64,000 bases of DNA. Source: CAYNWT01 sp964450955 (GTDB lineage Bacteria; Planctomycetota; Planctomycetia; Planctomycetales; Planctomycetaceae). Numbering within the stretch: position 1 is the first letter of the stretch; each line of letters opens with the position of its first letter. Under the pieces are notes generated by a model. It had not been told where the DNA came from and did no database searches. It saw only the letters and a program-made list of their open reading frames with translations. The stretch covers positions 112,525 through 176,524 of the forward strand of contig CAYVFI010000008.1 in NCBI GenBank assembly GCA_964450955.1. The letters are read 5' to 3'. Shown here piece by piece: positions 16,984 to 27,353 of the stretch. The translations under genes and the position numbers were made by a program.

Positions 16984-18822
16984 TCAGTCCAGTTTGAACT
17001 TCGAAAGGTATTCGGTTGGGTCGTGTTCCACCGCGTTTGGCTGATCTTTTTTTAGCATGACGTAGTCATCGATCACCAGCACATCCATATTGGTCGCCAT
17101 GAAACAGTTCCACGCATCGCCGGGCGAACACACGATTGGTTCGCCTCGGACATTAAAGCTGGTGTTGATGAGAACCGGCGAACCCGTTTGCGCTTCGAAA
17201 CTCTTGAGCAGCTTATAGTAACGGCCATGACGATTGGCATCGACAGTTTGCAATCGCGCGGAGTTGTCGACGTGGGTGATGGCGGGTACTTCAGAACGCA
17301 CGACGCTTAGTTTGTCCAGGCCTTTGATACTGGCTTGATCGGCATTGAGATTGGTTCGTTTCTCTTCACGGACATCGGCGACCAACAGCATGTACGGACT
17401 GCTGTGCTGCGGTTCGATTTCAAAGAACTCAGAAGCGCGTTCGGCGAGGATTGATGGAGCGAACGGCCGGAATGATTCGCGGAACTTTATCTTCAGGTTC
17501 ATCACGGATTGCATGTTTGTGCTGCGTGCATCGCCCAGGATACTGCGCCCGCCCAGGGCACGTGGGCCGAACTCCATACGGCCCTGCATCCAGCCAACTA
17601 CGTTTTCGTTTGCCAACTTATCTGCCACAAAGTTGCAGAGTTTGTCAGCGTTATCGAATTTCCTGTAGACCGCATCCTGCGCATCCAGAAACATCTCGAC
17701 GTGTGCGGGTTTTGACTTCGGCCCGAGGTACGACGCAGTTTGGCTGTCCGGTTTGGTTGGTGTACGTGGCTTGTCCAGCAGCTGATGCCAGATGAACTGA
17801 GCGACTCCCAGTGCGCCGCCCGCGTCTCCGGCGGCGGGTTGAATCCAGATGTCGTCGAACGGTGTTTCTCGCAGGATTCGACCGTTCGCAACGCAGTTCA
17901 AAGCGACACCGCCAGCCATGACAAGGTTGTTCATACCGGTTGTTGCGTGAGCATGCCGGGCCATCCGCAGCAGAATTTCTTCGGTCACTTTTTGAACGGA
18001 CGCGGCCAGGTCCATGTGTCGTTGTTCGAGATTCGTTTCCGCTTTGCGAGGCGGACCGCCAAACAGGTTGTGAAACTTGTTGGTTGTCATCGTCAGGCCG
18101 GTGCAGTACCTGAAGTACGACATGTCCATGCGAAACGAACCGTCGTCCTTCAGGTCGATCAGGTTCTGCATGATGGTATCGGCGTACGTTGGTTCTCCGT
18201 ACGGCGCCAGGCCCATGAGTTTGTATTCGCCCGAGTTCACTTTGAACCCGCAGTACGCGGTGAAAGCTGTGTAGATAAGCCCCAACGAATGCGGGAATCG
18301 AAGTTCGCGCTGGAGTTCAATTTTGTTGCCGCGACCGACGCCAACCGTGGCCGTAGCCCACTCGCCAACGCCATCAACAGTCAGGATGGCTGCTTCTTCA
18401 TACGGCGATGGAAAAAACGCGCTGGCTGCGTGTGATTCGTGATGCTGCGTGAACACGATTCGCCGTTTGTATTCGCCGCCAAGCGCCTGCTTGATCTCGC
18501 GCGGGATGTGCAGTTTTTGTTTGATCCAGACGGGTAGGGCGGCGATGAACGAAGGGAACCCCATGGGCGCGAAGCCGACCCATGTTTCCAATAGTCGTTC
18601 GAACGTCAGCAGTGGCTTGTCGTAGAAGCCAACGTAGTCCAGGTCTGCGATCTGCAGGCCCGCTTCGTTCAGGCAGTACTGAATCGCGTTCTCGGGCATC
18701 GCAGGATCATGTTTGATGCGCGTGAAACGTTCTTCCTGCGCGGCGGCAACAATGTCGCCGTCGATAACTATCGCTGCTGCTGAGTCGTGATAGAGGCCCG
18801 AGATCCCGAGTATTGCCGTCAT
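16984..18822 (-). CDS. NodU/CmcH-type carbamoyltransferase
   Basis: Transfers a carbamoyl group from carbamoyl phosphate, via carbamoyl-AMP, to a hydroxyl of a sugar or secondary metabolite. The ATG at 18822 gives the usual start TAILGISGLYHDSAAAIV; a GTG 36 bp upstream would add 12 residues with no counterpart in the family. Further motifs: FTQHHESHAASAFFPSPY (metal-binding His pair of the Kae1-like domain), LTVDGVGEWATATVGVG, MAGGVALNCVANG, and the C-terminal domain FGPRALGGRSILGDAR and VLINTSFNVRGEPIV. 612 residues is normal. It is co-transcribed with an SxtJ-like gene. The target is unknown; there is no glycan cluster beside it. Confidence 0.93.
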   Translation of the reverse strand: MTAILGISGLYHDSAAAIVIDGDIVAAAQEERFTRIKHDPAMPENAIQYCLNEAGLQIADLDYVGFYDKPLLTFERLLETWVGFAPMGFPSFIAALPVWIKQKLHIPREIKQALGGEYKRRIVFTQHHESHAASAFFPSPYEEAAILTVDGVGEWATATVGVGRGNKIELQRELRFPHSLGLIYTAFTAYCGFKVNSGEYKLMGLAPYGEPTYADTIMQNLIDLKDDGSFRMDMSYFRYCTGLTMTTNKFHNLFGGPPRKAETNLEQRHMDLAASVQKVTEEILLRMARHAHATTGMNNLVMAGGVALNCVANGRILRETPFDDIWIQPAAGDAGGALGVAQFIWHQLLDKPRTPTKPDSQTASYLGPKSKPAHVEMFLDAQDAVYRKFDNADKLCNFVADKLANENVVGWMQGRMEFGPRALGGRSILGDARSTNMQSVMNLKIKFRESFRPFAPSILAERASEFFEIEPQHSSPYMLLVADVREEKRTNLNADQASIKGLDKLSVVRSEVPAITHVDNSARLQTVDANRHGRYYKLLKSFEAQTGSPVLINTSFNVRGEPIVCSPGDAWNCFMATNMDVLVIDDYVMLKKDQPNAVEHDPTEYLSKFKLD

Positions 18823-19298
18823 GCCGCTAATCGTCGCACATTCGAGGAAAGAAGGCACTACAGTCGGTTAATCTACACGCGGCTGCCGCAAGAGATTGTC
18901 GCTGTGTGGTTTCAGGGAATCTGCGTTTGACCATGACTTCAGCCACGCGTTTGTTCCGGTTCACAGGACGTGACAAGGGGCCAGGTAAACGGGCTCAGGC
19001 ACTGTTTGCGAACGCGTCACTGATGTTCGGAAGCCCATCGTGATGTTCAGGAAGCTCCCGTGCAATCTCGTCGGTTACCGGGAACAAGGCTTTGATATTC
19101 GGTGATAGCCATGGGTAGTCAAGCAATTGTTCTTGTTCGATTGGGATCGAATTGTCGTCCTTAGGATTGGAAGATCCTTTGGTTGCTCTGATAATGTCCA
19201 CCACTGTCTGCGAAAAATCGTGGGAATCATGGGCAAGAATGGTAGTGGCTGGCATCTCTACAGTCTGTGTGGTGTCGTTTCTTTGCGAGGTACTGGGT
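18823..19298. other. Gene-free divergent region (476 bp)
   Basis: Lies between the carbamoyltransferase (-) and the DUF1559 gene (+). A GAGG motif (19287-19290) serves the TTG at 19299. The region has a frame open to the DUF1559 protein further upstream, but the residues it encodes before the prepilin helix look random. I see no repeat, hairpin or additional gene. Confidence 0.35.
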
Positions 19299-20315
19299 TT
19301 GAAGACTGGATTCCGAAAGCGTGCTTTCACGCTAATTGAACTTCTGGTGGTGATCGCGATCATTGCGATTTTGGTGGCTCTTTTGTTGCCCGCCATTCAG
19401 CAGGCTCGCGAAGCTGCCCGCCGAACGCAGTGCAAAAATAACCTCAAGCAGATGTCGCTTGCGATCCACAACTACCATTCGACCGTTGGGCTGCTGCCGC
19501 CTGGAGCTGCAGTGGATCTGGATGTGACTGAGACCGGTAACAACGGATCCTGGGGCGTACATGGTCGCATTCTTCCCTTCCTGGAACAGGGCAACGTTTA
19601 CAAGAACGTCGATCTTGTCACGGCATGGGATTTTCAGGAGGCCATCAATGGGCTAAGGGTTCCCGGATTCTCGTGTCCAAGTGATCCGCTGGCGAAGAAG
19701 AAACGCGATCCGGGCAACGGCAAGGTGCACCTGTATCCGACCAACTACGGTTTCAATTACGGGCCATGGTTCGTGTTCGATCCAGCCACTGGCAGCGGCG
19801 GTAGTGGTGCGTTCTTCCCGAACAGTAGCCTCTCGCTGGGCGAGTTCGTTGATGGAACCAGTAACACGGTCATGATTGGCGAAGTGAAAGCCTGGACGCC
19901 TTATCTTCGAAATGGCGGGCCGGGAACAACGGCGATCCCGGAGACCGTTGCTGATGTTCAGGCCGCGGTGAGCACCGGGGCCGAGTTCAAGAACACCGGC
20001 CACACTGAGTGGCCGGACGGACGAGTTCATCACACGGGTGTGACCATGACGCTGACGCCAAACACCGTTGTGCCATACACGCAAGGCGGGCAAACGCTGG
20101 ACGTGGACTACAACTCGTGGCAGGAAGGCAAGAACGGTTCGTCCGGCAGTCCAACCTACGCGGCGATCACATCGCGTAGCTTTCACACCGGCATGGTGCA
20201 GGTCGCTTTGATGGACGGTTCTGTCCAGAACATCTCCAACGACATCGACCTAAGCGTCTGGCGAGCGATGGGAACCCGCCACGGCCAGGAAGTAATCTCT
20301 CCGGACGACTTCTAA
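19299..20315 (+). CDS. DUF1559 family type II pseudopilin-like protein
   Basis: DUF1559 (SBP_bac_10) proteins are a hallmark of planctomycetes and occur in dozens of copies; they have a type II secretion/type IV-pilin N-terminus and a large C-terminal domain of unknown function. Here the prepilin motif RAFTLIELLVVIAIIAILVA has Glu at +5 after RA, followed by LLPAIQQAREAARRTQCKNN, and the domain continues with SWGVHGRILPFLEQGN, FSCPSDP and SRSFHTGMVQVALMDGSVQ. The TTG at 19299 was chosen since GAGG stands 8 bp before it and the leader MKTGFRKR is typical. 338 residues is normal. It presumably is processed by a prepilin peptidase encoded elsewhere. Confidence 0.93.
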   Translation: MKTGFRKRAFTLIELLVVIAIIAILVALLLPAIQQAREAARRTQCKNNLKQMSLAIHNYHSTVGLLPPGAAVDLDVTETGNNGSWGVHGRILPFLEQGNVYKNVDLVTAWDFQEAINGLRVPGFSCPSDPLAKKKRDPGNGKVHLYPTNYGFNYGPWFVFDPATGSGGSGAFFPNSSLSLGEFVDGTSNTVMIGEVKAWTPYLRNGGPGTTAIPETVADVQAAVSTGAEFKNTGHTEWPDGRVHHTGVTMTLTPNTVVPYTQGGQTLDVDYNSWQEGKNGSSGSPTYAAITSRSFHTGMVQVALMDGSVQNISNDIDLSVWRAMGTRHGQEVISPDDF

Positions 20316-20430
20316 ATCATTGGCCGTCCCGTGCCGGAGTTGTGACCTGTGAACCGCCCGTCCGGGGTGGTCAGGGCTGGATTGAGCTGCGAAGACAGTC
20401 CGGGTGTTTCACTCAACCTCGGTAGGCTGG

Positions 20431-21399
<969 letters not shown>

Positions 21400-21584
21400 T
21401 GCTTCTCCAAAACCGGACTTGTGTGTGTGGCTAAAGTTTAACACCGAGTCGCAGACTTCGTTGGAAATCCAGAATCACGGTGGGCTACCAGTGAGATCTA
21501 ACGGGAGATGGCCCGGGAGATGGTCCGAAAGGCCTTCTCGTCGAGTTGGCCATCGGCTGTGGCCACCCATGTCGGCCCGCATGG

Positions 21585-22499
21585 CTAATTGACTTCCGAA
21601 GTTTCCTCTTCCTGAAGATTCGGCTTCCTGCCTCGAAGCTTCCGCCTGGGACCTGCGGGTCCCATTTGTTCGCGAGCGGCAAGGGCTTCCTGCGAAATCA
21701 GCTGCACGATGTTTTGCGAGAGCTTATCCATTTCCATGACCAGCGAATCCACTCGGCTTGCCAGGAACATGTACAGCGTGAGTGCGGGGATGGCGATGGA
21801 AAGACCGACAGCGGTTGTCAGGAGAGCCAGCCCAATTCCGACGGCCAGTTCTTCTGGTTTACCCATGGCGCTGGAGTCTGCGATGTCGTTGAATGCCTGA
21901 ATCATTCCAATGACGGTTCCCAGCAGTCCAATAAGCGGGGCCACTGTGGCGACGCCGTTAAGAACGCGAAGGTGCTTCCTAAGCAGGCTGACCTGGCGTT
22001 CGCCACCATCAATGATGGCCTGTTCGACTTCGACGCTTGGTTTGCCCCACTTACGGACACCATGAGAGAACACTTCTGCGATTGGGCTGCCGTTGTCGCG
22101 GCAAATCGACAGTGCCTGTCGCGGTTCCAATTGCCCGTTCCGCAGATGCATCAGGAACCGATCAACAAAGTGCGCAGGAATGACGCGGCGGCGTCGGAGT
22201 TGCACCAGGCGTTCGATGCCAAACCAAAGTGCCATAATGGACGCGATGCCGAACGCGCAGATGAATGGGATGCCAAGTGCTTCGATAATCTCAAGTGGTG
22301 TTCGCGGTATCGCTGCGTTGCCCGTCCGAACGATCTGCTGTTCCGGTGCAGTGACCCCGATTTGTGGATCCGTGACGGGGACCTGCGGGGTCAGGGCGGC
22401 TTGAATGGGGCGAATAAGCATCAGCCCCAGGCATGCGAGCAGGAATAACCTGATGCGTACCTTGCCTGAGCCTGGTGAAATGCCGTGATTCCGGATCAT
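21585..22499 (-). CDS. MotA/TolQ/ExbB family proton channel protein
   Basis: Inner-membrane channel subunit that uses the proton gradient to energise outer-membrane or cell-envelope work. 304 residues: a signal-like first helix, a Pro-rich periplasmic linker of about 40 residues, then the ExbB core with three helices (IPFICAFGIASIMALWFGIE; VLNGVATVAPLIGLLGTVIG; GIGLALLTTAVGLSIAIPAL). The motif APLIGLLGTVIGMI and the Thr/Ala-rich third helix are diagnostic. It follows the 1041-residue TPR protein with a 45-bp gap, so they are probably one operon. No ExbD/TolR gene, its obligate partner, is present nearby. Confidence 0.9.
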   Translation of the reverse strand: MIRNHGISPGSGKVRIRLFLLACLGLMLIRPIQAALTPQVPVTDPQIGVTAPEQQIVRTGNAAIPRTPLEIIEALGIPFICAFGIASIMALWFGIERLVQLRRRRVIPAHFVDRFLMHLRNGQLEPRQALSICRDNGSPIAEVFSHGVRKWGKPSVEVEQAIIDGGERQVSLLRKHLRVLNGVATVAPLIGLLGTVIGMIQAFNDIADSSAMGKPEELAVGIGLALLTTAVGLSIAIPALTLYMFLASRVDSLVMEMDKLSQNIVQLISQEALAAREQMGPAGPRRKLRGRKPNLQEEETSEVN

Positions 22500-22544
22500 G
22501 ATTTTATTCTGACTGACTCTTGGGTGGCCCGCTGGAAAACCGGC

Positions 22545-25500
22545 CTACAAGCCGCTTGTTGTCTTGAGTTGGTCGATCTTTGTCTGAGCTTGCTTTGCAT
22601 AACTGGACGTCGGGAACTCAGCGATCAGGTCTTTATAGCTCTTCAAGGCATTCTTGTTCTGCAGCAGTTTCAATTCGCAACCGGCCGCCTGAAACAGTCC
22701 TGCTGCCTGCACATCGGGCAGCCCAACGTAGTTGAAGTAAGCCTTCTGGTACGCGGGCAGCGCGTTTGCGTAGTTTTGTTGGTTGACCCATGTATCGCCG
22801 ATAAACAACTGGCACTTGCCAGCGGTTGGCGTTCGTCGCCCGTTCTTGTCGGTGATGACCTTACGGAACGCGGCTCGCGCCTCATCAAACTTCGCCTGCT
22901 TCAGGTACGTCCGCCCCATGACGTCGTACATCTGATAATAGTAGTCTGACGTGTCGGCTCGCCCCAGCATCTCGGCCGCAGTATCGCGAGCCTTGTCGTA
23001 CTGCTTGTGTTGCAGGTAGGTCTCTGCAAGAACAACCCACGTTCGGCCGTGCCACTTTTGCGGTTCAGTATTCGGTTCGAGGATGTTGCCTCGGATGGCG
23101 ACAAGAATCTCCTGAGCCTCGTTAAGCTTCGCTTGTCGGACAAGCGTTTCCGCCTGGAACAACCTGACGTGATCAGCAAACACGCCCTGAGGAAATTCGG
23201 CCAGGTACTTGTCCGCATACTGTTGGACATCAGCGTCGACTTCATTTCTGTCGCTGACAGTCACCATGTTGTACATCGCACTCTGCCGAACCTTCTCAGG
23301 CGCGCTGGGTGTATTGATGAGTTCTGTATAAATTTTTGTCGCATCTTCGAATCGGCCTTCCAGCATGTCACTTTCCGCAAGCACTAATCTTGCGTTCGGC
23401 ACCAGCGGACTGTTTGGGCGTTCTTTGATGAGGAACCGAAACAATTCGTTGGAACGATTCGGATCACTATCCAACAGCATGAAGGCCCAGCGATCCAGAA
23501 TCCTGTCCATCTTCTCAGCCTTTGGGAACGCAGCTGTCAGCTGCTTGTAAACCGCATCGGCTTCCTCAATTTGCCCCTCAGTGGCCAGCAGGTTTGCAAG
23601 TTGCCGACCGCCTTCAAACGAGAACCGAGTTGGTGTTCGTGTTTCGGCCAGAGCAGGGGCCGCTTCGGCGGGGAGGTACTTTTCAAACGCCGCTCGATAC
23701 GCCGTAATTGCATCGGGGGTTTTCGTTGCATTGCGTAGCGATTCCCCCTGCATAAAGGCCGCTTCCGGAGCCAGCTTATGATTCGGATGGTTCGTTACCA
23801 GCGCGCCAAAAGCATCGGCAGCTTCGACGTATTTGTCTTGTTCGAACAAGCTCCAGCCGTGACCGGAAAATCCATTTGGCCGCAGTGGTGATTGCCTGTC
23901 GAGAGTCAGTTTTTGGTACAGCTGTGCCGACCAGTCGTACATCCGGCGTTCCCATGCGATTTCGGCCACCCGCAGCGTTGCGGTCGCCATGCGTTCGTCA
24001 GGTAGGCTCATCCCATCAAGAGTCTTAAGTTCAGATTCGGCCGGTTCGCGATTCCCTTGTTTGGCTTCCGCGATGGCTCGGGCTTCTCGAGCGTCGACGA
24101 TTTTTGGCCCGGTGGGGAACATCCTGATGTAGCCAGACGCGGAATCTGCCGCGTCTACAAATTGCCCAAGTGCCAGTTGACTGACAGATGTCAGCACGAT
24201 AACGCCGGCCAGGTCCCGGTGCTTGCCTGCGATGATTTCGTCAATCAAAGGCTGCGCCGATTTCAGTGCGCTGGGATGGTCCCGTAGGCGTTGGTAGGTG
24301 CCCGCAAGATAGAACCGAGCGAGCGCCTGAGTTCGCTTCTTCTTTGCTGAGTCCGCTGCGGCGGTTAGTGCAGTGATCGCCTTCCTTAGATCGACATCGA
24401 GTTGAGATGCCGCGTAGATTCGACCACGCAGCAACTGACTTTGGCCTTTGTATTCGTGCTTCGGATGGTTGGTATCAAGCCGCTGCAGTAGTTCCTGAAC
24501 GGTATCATCCTGCTTGGCCTGGAATGCTGAATCCGCTGCGAAGAACAGCGAGTCATCCGCGAACGGACTGGTTGGCCAGTCGCTTGCGATTTTCGAAAAC
24601 AACGGGACAGCTTCTTCCGGCCGTCCGGAAAGACGCATCCCATCGGCCTGGTAGTACAAAATCTCAGGAGCGTGCTGCGTGTTTGTTTTAAACTCTTCGT
24701 ACAGTTTTTTCAGAATGCCATCGGCTGCAGGAAACTGCCCCTGCTTTTGCAAACCGACAGCATGCAGAATGTCAGCTCGAGGGCGGTTGGCTTCGTCGGA
24801 CTTCGCGCGTTCCATCCAGGTGACGGCGTTGGGATAGTCTTCAAGTCGAAGGTAGGCCAGCCCTACATTTAGCCGAGCCGGAATGGCCAGCTGACTTTGT
24901 TTGTAGCGTTCGTCAATCAGGGAATACGCCTTCACTGCCGCTTCAAGGTCGCCGGCCTGGAAGTACAGACTACCCATTCGCGAGAGAGCTCTGGGTGAGA
25001 CGACTCGGTCGTTGGCTTTGACCAGCTTGCGGTAGTACTCAAACGCTTCACTGATTTTGTTCTGGCCTTCCAGGCTGCGCCCGAGTCCGTACTCAGCGTC
25101 GCGGATGGTTTGTTCTTCAGGTTTTCGTTTCAGCAACTCTTCGAAGGTTGTCTGGGAAACGGCCCACTTCTTCGCCGCGAGCTGCGACTGCGCTTCAAAC
25201 AGGTACGCCCAGTTGACCAACGCGTGATCCGGGTATTCGGTTCGGAATGCCCTAAGCTGCTGTTCGGCGGTCGCGTAGTCAGTCAGGTAAAAACTGCACT
25301 CACCACGACGGTAGCTGGCGTCGGGCAGATTGTTGTTACCCGGATTCTCTTTGATGAACGCACTAAACTGATCACGCGCTTCTTTGTACTGGTTCAGGTT
25401 GCTGAGTGTCAGACCGTAGTACAGCCTGGCGACACCGTTGCGCGGGTGTTCGGGATGGGCGATCAAAAATTGCCTAAACGCCTTCGATGCCTGGTCGTAC

Positions 25501-25670
25501 CGCCGCGTCTTGTACAGTCCACGGGCAAAGGCGTACTCTTCATCCGCATTCTCGTCCTGGAACGCCAGGGCAGAACCGGACATTGATGTCACAACGATGA
25601 ACGCCATAACAACGATTCGGAAAAGTCGTCCGCGATGAGCCGCGGTTGGGTCGCTGGGATGTGAAAGCAC
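22545..25670 (-). CDS. Large exported TPR protein, YbgF/BamD-like repeats
   Basis: 1041-residue periplasmic scaffold. A signal peptide (FRIVVMAFIVVTSMSGSALAF) is followed by about 20 TPR-type repeats through the whole protein, for example YAFARGLYKTRRYDQASKAF, LYYGLTLSNLNQYKEARDQF and YQLMYDVMGRTYLKQAKF-like units; many resemble the YbgF/CpoB pattern. The GTG at 25670 was chosen since CGGAG sits 7 bp before it; a TTG 30 bp upstream lacks such a site. Upstream of the TolQ/ExbB-like gene, it occupies the place CpoB-like proteins take next to Tol-Pal, which suggests cell-envelope or transport work. Repeat count is approximate. Confidence 0.88.
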   Translation of the reverse strand: MLSHPSDPTAAHRGRLFRIVVMAFIVVTSMSGSALAFQDENADEEYAFARGLYKTRRYDQASKAFRQFLIAHPEHPRNGVARLYYGLTLSNLNQYKEARDQFSAFIKENPGNNNLPDASYRRGECSFYLTDYATAEQQLRAFRTEYPDHALVNWAYLFEAQSQLAAKKWAVSQTTFEELLKRKPEEQTIRDAEYGLGRSLEGQNKISEAFEYYRKLVKANDRVVSPRALSRMGSLYFQAGDLEAAVKAYSLIDERYKQSQLAIPARLNVGLAYLRLEDYPNAVTWMERAKSDEANRPRADILHAVGLQKQGQFPAADGILKKLYEEFKTNTQHAPEILYYQADGMRLSGRPEEAVPLFSKIASDWPTSPFADDSLFFAADSAFQAKQDDTVQELLQRLDTNHPKHEYKGQSQLLRGRIYAASQLDVDLRKAITALTAAADSAKKKRTQALARFYLAGTYQRLRDHPSALKSAQPLIDEIIAGKHRDLAGVIVLTSVSQLALGQFVDAADSASGYIRMFPTGPKIVDAREARAIAEAKQGNREPAESELKTLDGMSLPDERMATATLRVAEIAWERRMYDWSAQLYQKLTLDRQSPLRPNGFSGHGWSLFEQDKYVEAADAFGALVTNHPNHKLAPEAAFMQGESLRNATKTPDAITAYRAAFEKYLPAEAAPALAETRTPTRFSFEGGRQLANLLATEGQIEEADAVYKQLTAAFPKAEKMDRILDRWAFMLLDSDPNRSNELFRFLIKERPNSPLVPNARLVLAESDMLEGRFEDATKIYTELINTPSAPEKVRQSAMYNMVTVSDRNEVDADVQQYADKYLAEFPQGVFADHVRLFQAETLVRQAKLNEAQEILVAIRGNILEPNTEPQKWHGRTWVVLAETYLQHKQYDKARDTAAEMLGRADTSDYYYQMYDVMGRTYLKQAKFDEARAAFRKVITDKNGRRTPTAGKCQLFIGDTWVNQQNYANALPAYQKAYFNYVGLPDVQAAGLFQAAGCELKLLQNKNALKSYKDLIAEFPTSSYAKQAQTKIDQLKTTSGL

Positions 25671-26062
25671 TTTGTCACTCCGAAAACAGTCACTGTCCAA
25701 ACGTTGAGCCTCAGCGGTGTCCGATTCAAACGAACCGATACCCGTCGCGGCTCACTCTGTCAGGACGAAGGCCCCGCGCGAGCGCTTGGTCGGTCATGAT
25801 ATGAGCGATTGGCACGAAGCGACAAGCGGCGCTGTGTTGCGACACCTGTGAGCAGGGGAAAACAGGTTGTTCAGACCCTCGCCAGTCCGCAAAAACTGCT
25901 TAGTTCGCCTATGTCCGCCGGACACTTGGGCGGGTCAGCGCTCGGTCTCGCGACAGAACACGAAGAATCCGCGTGCCATCGCGGTCTGCTTCGCGTACGC
26001 TTCCTGCCCTGAATATCCTTGCGGTAAGACCGTGAGTGGCCCCACACAACCGACACATCAGC
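25671..26062. other. Gene-free divergent region (392 bp)
   Basis: Between the TPR gene (-) and the Cys-cluster protein (+). It carries a small perfect inverted repeat TGTCCGCCGGACA (25912-25924). No promoter pair, gene or larger repeat could be supported. No clear ribosome-binding site stands before the ATG at 26063. Confidence 0.35.
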
Positions 26063-26680
26063 ATGGACGAAACAAAACAACGACTCGAAACGCACCGCCC
26101 CGTGGGTGATAAGCTGGTGTTGGTGGTTCCGTCTTACCAGATGCCGCTGGTACCGCAGTCTGTTGAACGAGTGGACCGCTTCCGTGAGAACCTTGAACGC
26201 GCGATGGCTTCCGCTGTTGCTGGTGAGACCGATGTCACTCCGGTTGTTGGACCGTTGGAACCTGTCGAAGACCACGCTAACGATCCACGTTTGGTTGTCG
26301 TTAACGCGTGCATGACCTGCCGCGGCGCGTGCTGCGAACACGGGGGCGACGAAGCGTATCTGGACGCAAAGTTCTTGGCGTCACGATTGGCGAACGAACC
26401 TCAACGCGAACCCGCGTCGATTGTCGCGGAGTACCTTGATCAAATTCCGGAACAGTCGATTGCCGGTTCGTGCGTCTTTCACGGACAGCAGGGTTGTGTC
26501 TTGTCTCGCGAGACGCGCTCAAGAACCTGCAACGAATTTTTGTGCTATCCGCTGCAGGAATACGAACAGAAAAGTGGTTTAGCGATTCACGGCTCTGTTG
26601 CGGTCGCAAAACAACGTGGCGAGTTGCAGCGAGCCGCGTGGATGGAACCAGACGGTTCTCGGATTGAGATCGAATTATGA
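26063..26680 (+). CDS. Cys-cluster metal-binding protein (YkgJ/UPF0153-like)
   Basis: 205-residue cytoplasmic protein with a zinc/iron-chelating cysteine cluster: CMTCRGACCEHGGDEAYL in the middle (CxxCxxxCC), then GSCVFHGQQGCVLSRETRSR and TCNEFLCYPL. This spacing matches the YkgJ-type CxxCxxCC families, which bind Zn or an Fe-S cluster; members have no settled function. The N-terminal 80 residues are not recognised. The ATG at 26063 was preferred to a GTG 27 bp upstream, since the nine extra residues (APHNRHIS) carry no family pattern; neither has a clear ribosome-binding site. Confidence 0.8.
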   Translation: MDETKQRLETHRPVGDKLVLVVPSYQMPLVPQSVERVDRFRENLERAMASAVAGETDVTPVVGPLEPVEDHANDPRLVVVNACMTCRGACCEHGGDEAYLDAKFLASRLANEPQREPASIVAEYLDQIPEQSIAGSCVFHGQQGCVLSRETRSRTCNEFLCYPLQEYEQKSGLAIHGSVAVAKQRGELQRAAWMEPDGSRIEIEL

Positions 26681-27353
26681 TCGCGAAGTGTGATCGCAAC
26701 GGTTGAACGGCGCGAAGTGTGAACAGCGCAAGTTGTGAACAGCGCAAGTTGTGAACAGCGCGAGGTGATAAACTGTCTGAATTAGTATGCGTCGGCGCTT
26801 CGTTCGCATTGGCAACGAACCGCGACAAGGTCCGTTGGTGACACGCCGCGGAGTCAACGTGGTCGCGGTAGCTGGACAGGAAAATTCAGGCACGTTTCAC
26901 ACGGTTGCAGGTTCCCAGCCTGACTGTCGCGCCTGCTTGTCTCGCATTTGGATTTAAATCCGTAACGGCTTCCAAAAGCAGTGTCATCGCGATCGGTTGA
27001 AAACAGTGGCCGGATGGCGACGGGGGGCCAATTCTCGCCTGATGAATTCCAGCATTTTCGGCCGGTTCGACGCGGCTTGGCTGGCGGTTCTATGCTTGTT
27101 CAGGCTGATCGTGTGGCAGGATCGGCACATGTTGCCGGTTGCGTTTTGCATCGCATGAGACTCGTGTTGCCTCAAATTTTCGGATGCCTTACACCGCTGT
27201 CCGCTATCCAATGGCAGGACAACAAGTTACTGCGATTTAGCGAGTTTCGGCACCGCCGCGAATAGGCTCAGACTGAGAGTCCGGTTGTACCGATTAGGAA
27301 AGCTGTGCGGGTTATTCCGCCTGCACAAACACTGTATATCCGGAGTCCCTGGC
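26681..27353. other. Gene-free region of 670 bp with tandem repeat
   Basis: Begins with the 16-bp tandem repeat described separately, then about 580 bp with no gene I can support; frames of up to 94 codons lack start signals and protein-like content. GGAG (27341-27344) near its end serves the ATG at 27354. It is the longest gene-free stretch in the window and probably contains the promoter of the SLBB-like/actin-like pair. Confidence 0.45.
26711..26774. repeat. 16-bp tandem repeat, about four units
   Basis: Units start at 26711, 26727, 26743 and 26759. The second and third are identical (CGCAAGTTGTGAACAG), the first is CGCGAAGTGTGAACAG, the fourth is degenerate (CGCGAGGTGATAAAC). A further diverged unit lies at 26682. 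The array begins just behind the stop of the Cys-cluster gene. Confidence 0.85.

Noticed and set aside
17740..18435. 231-codon + strand frame
   Set aside because: Antisense shadow of the carbamoyltransferase, whose motifs are unmistakable.
21546..22448. 300-codon + strand frame
   Set aside because: Antisense shadow of the ExbB-like gene.
26981..27265. 94-codon + strand frame in the gap before 27354
   Set aside because: No ribosome-binding site and no protein-like content.
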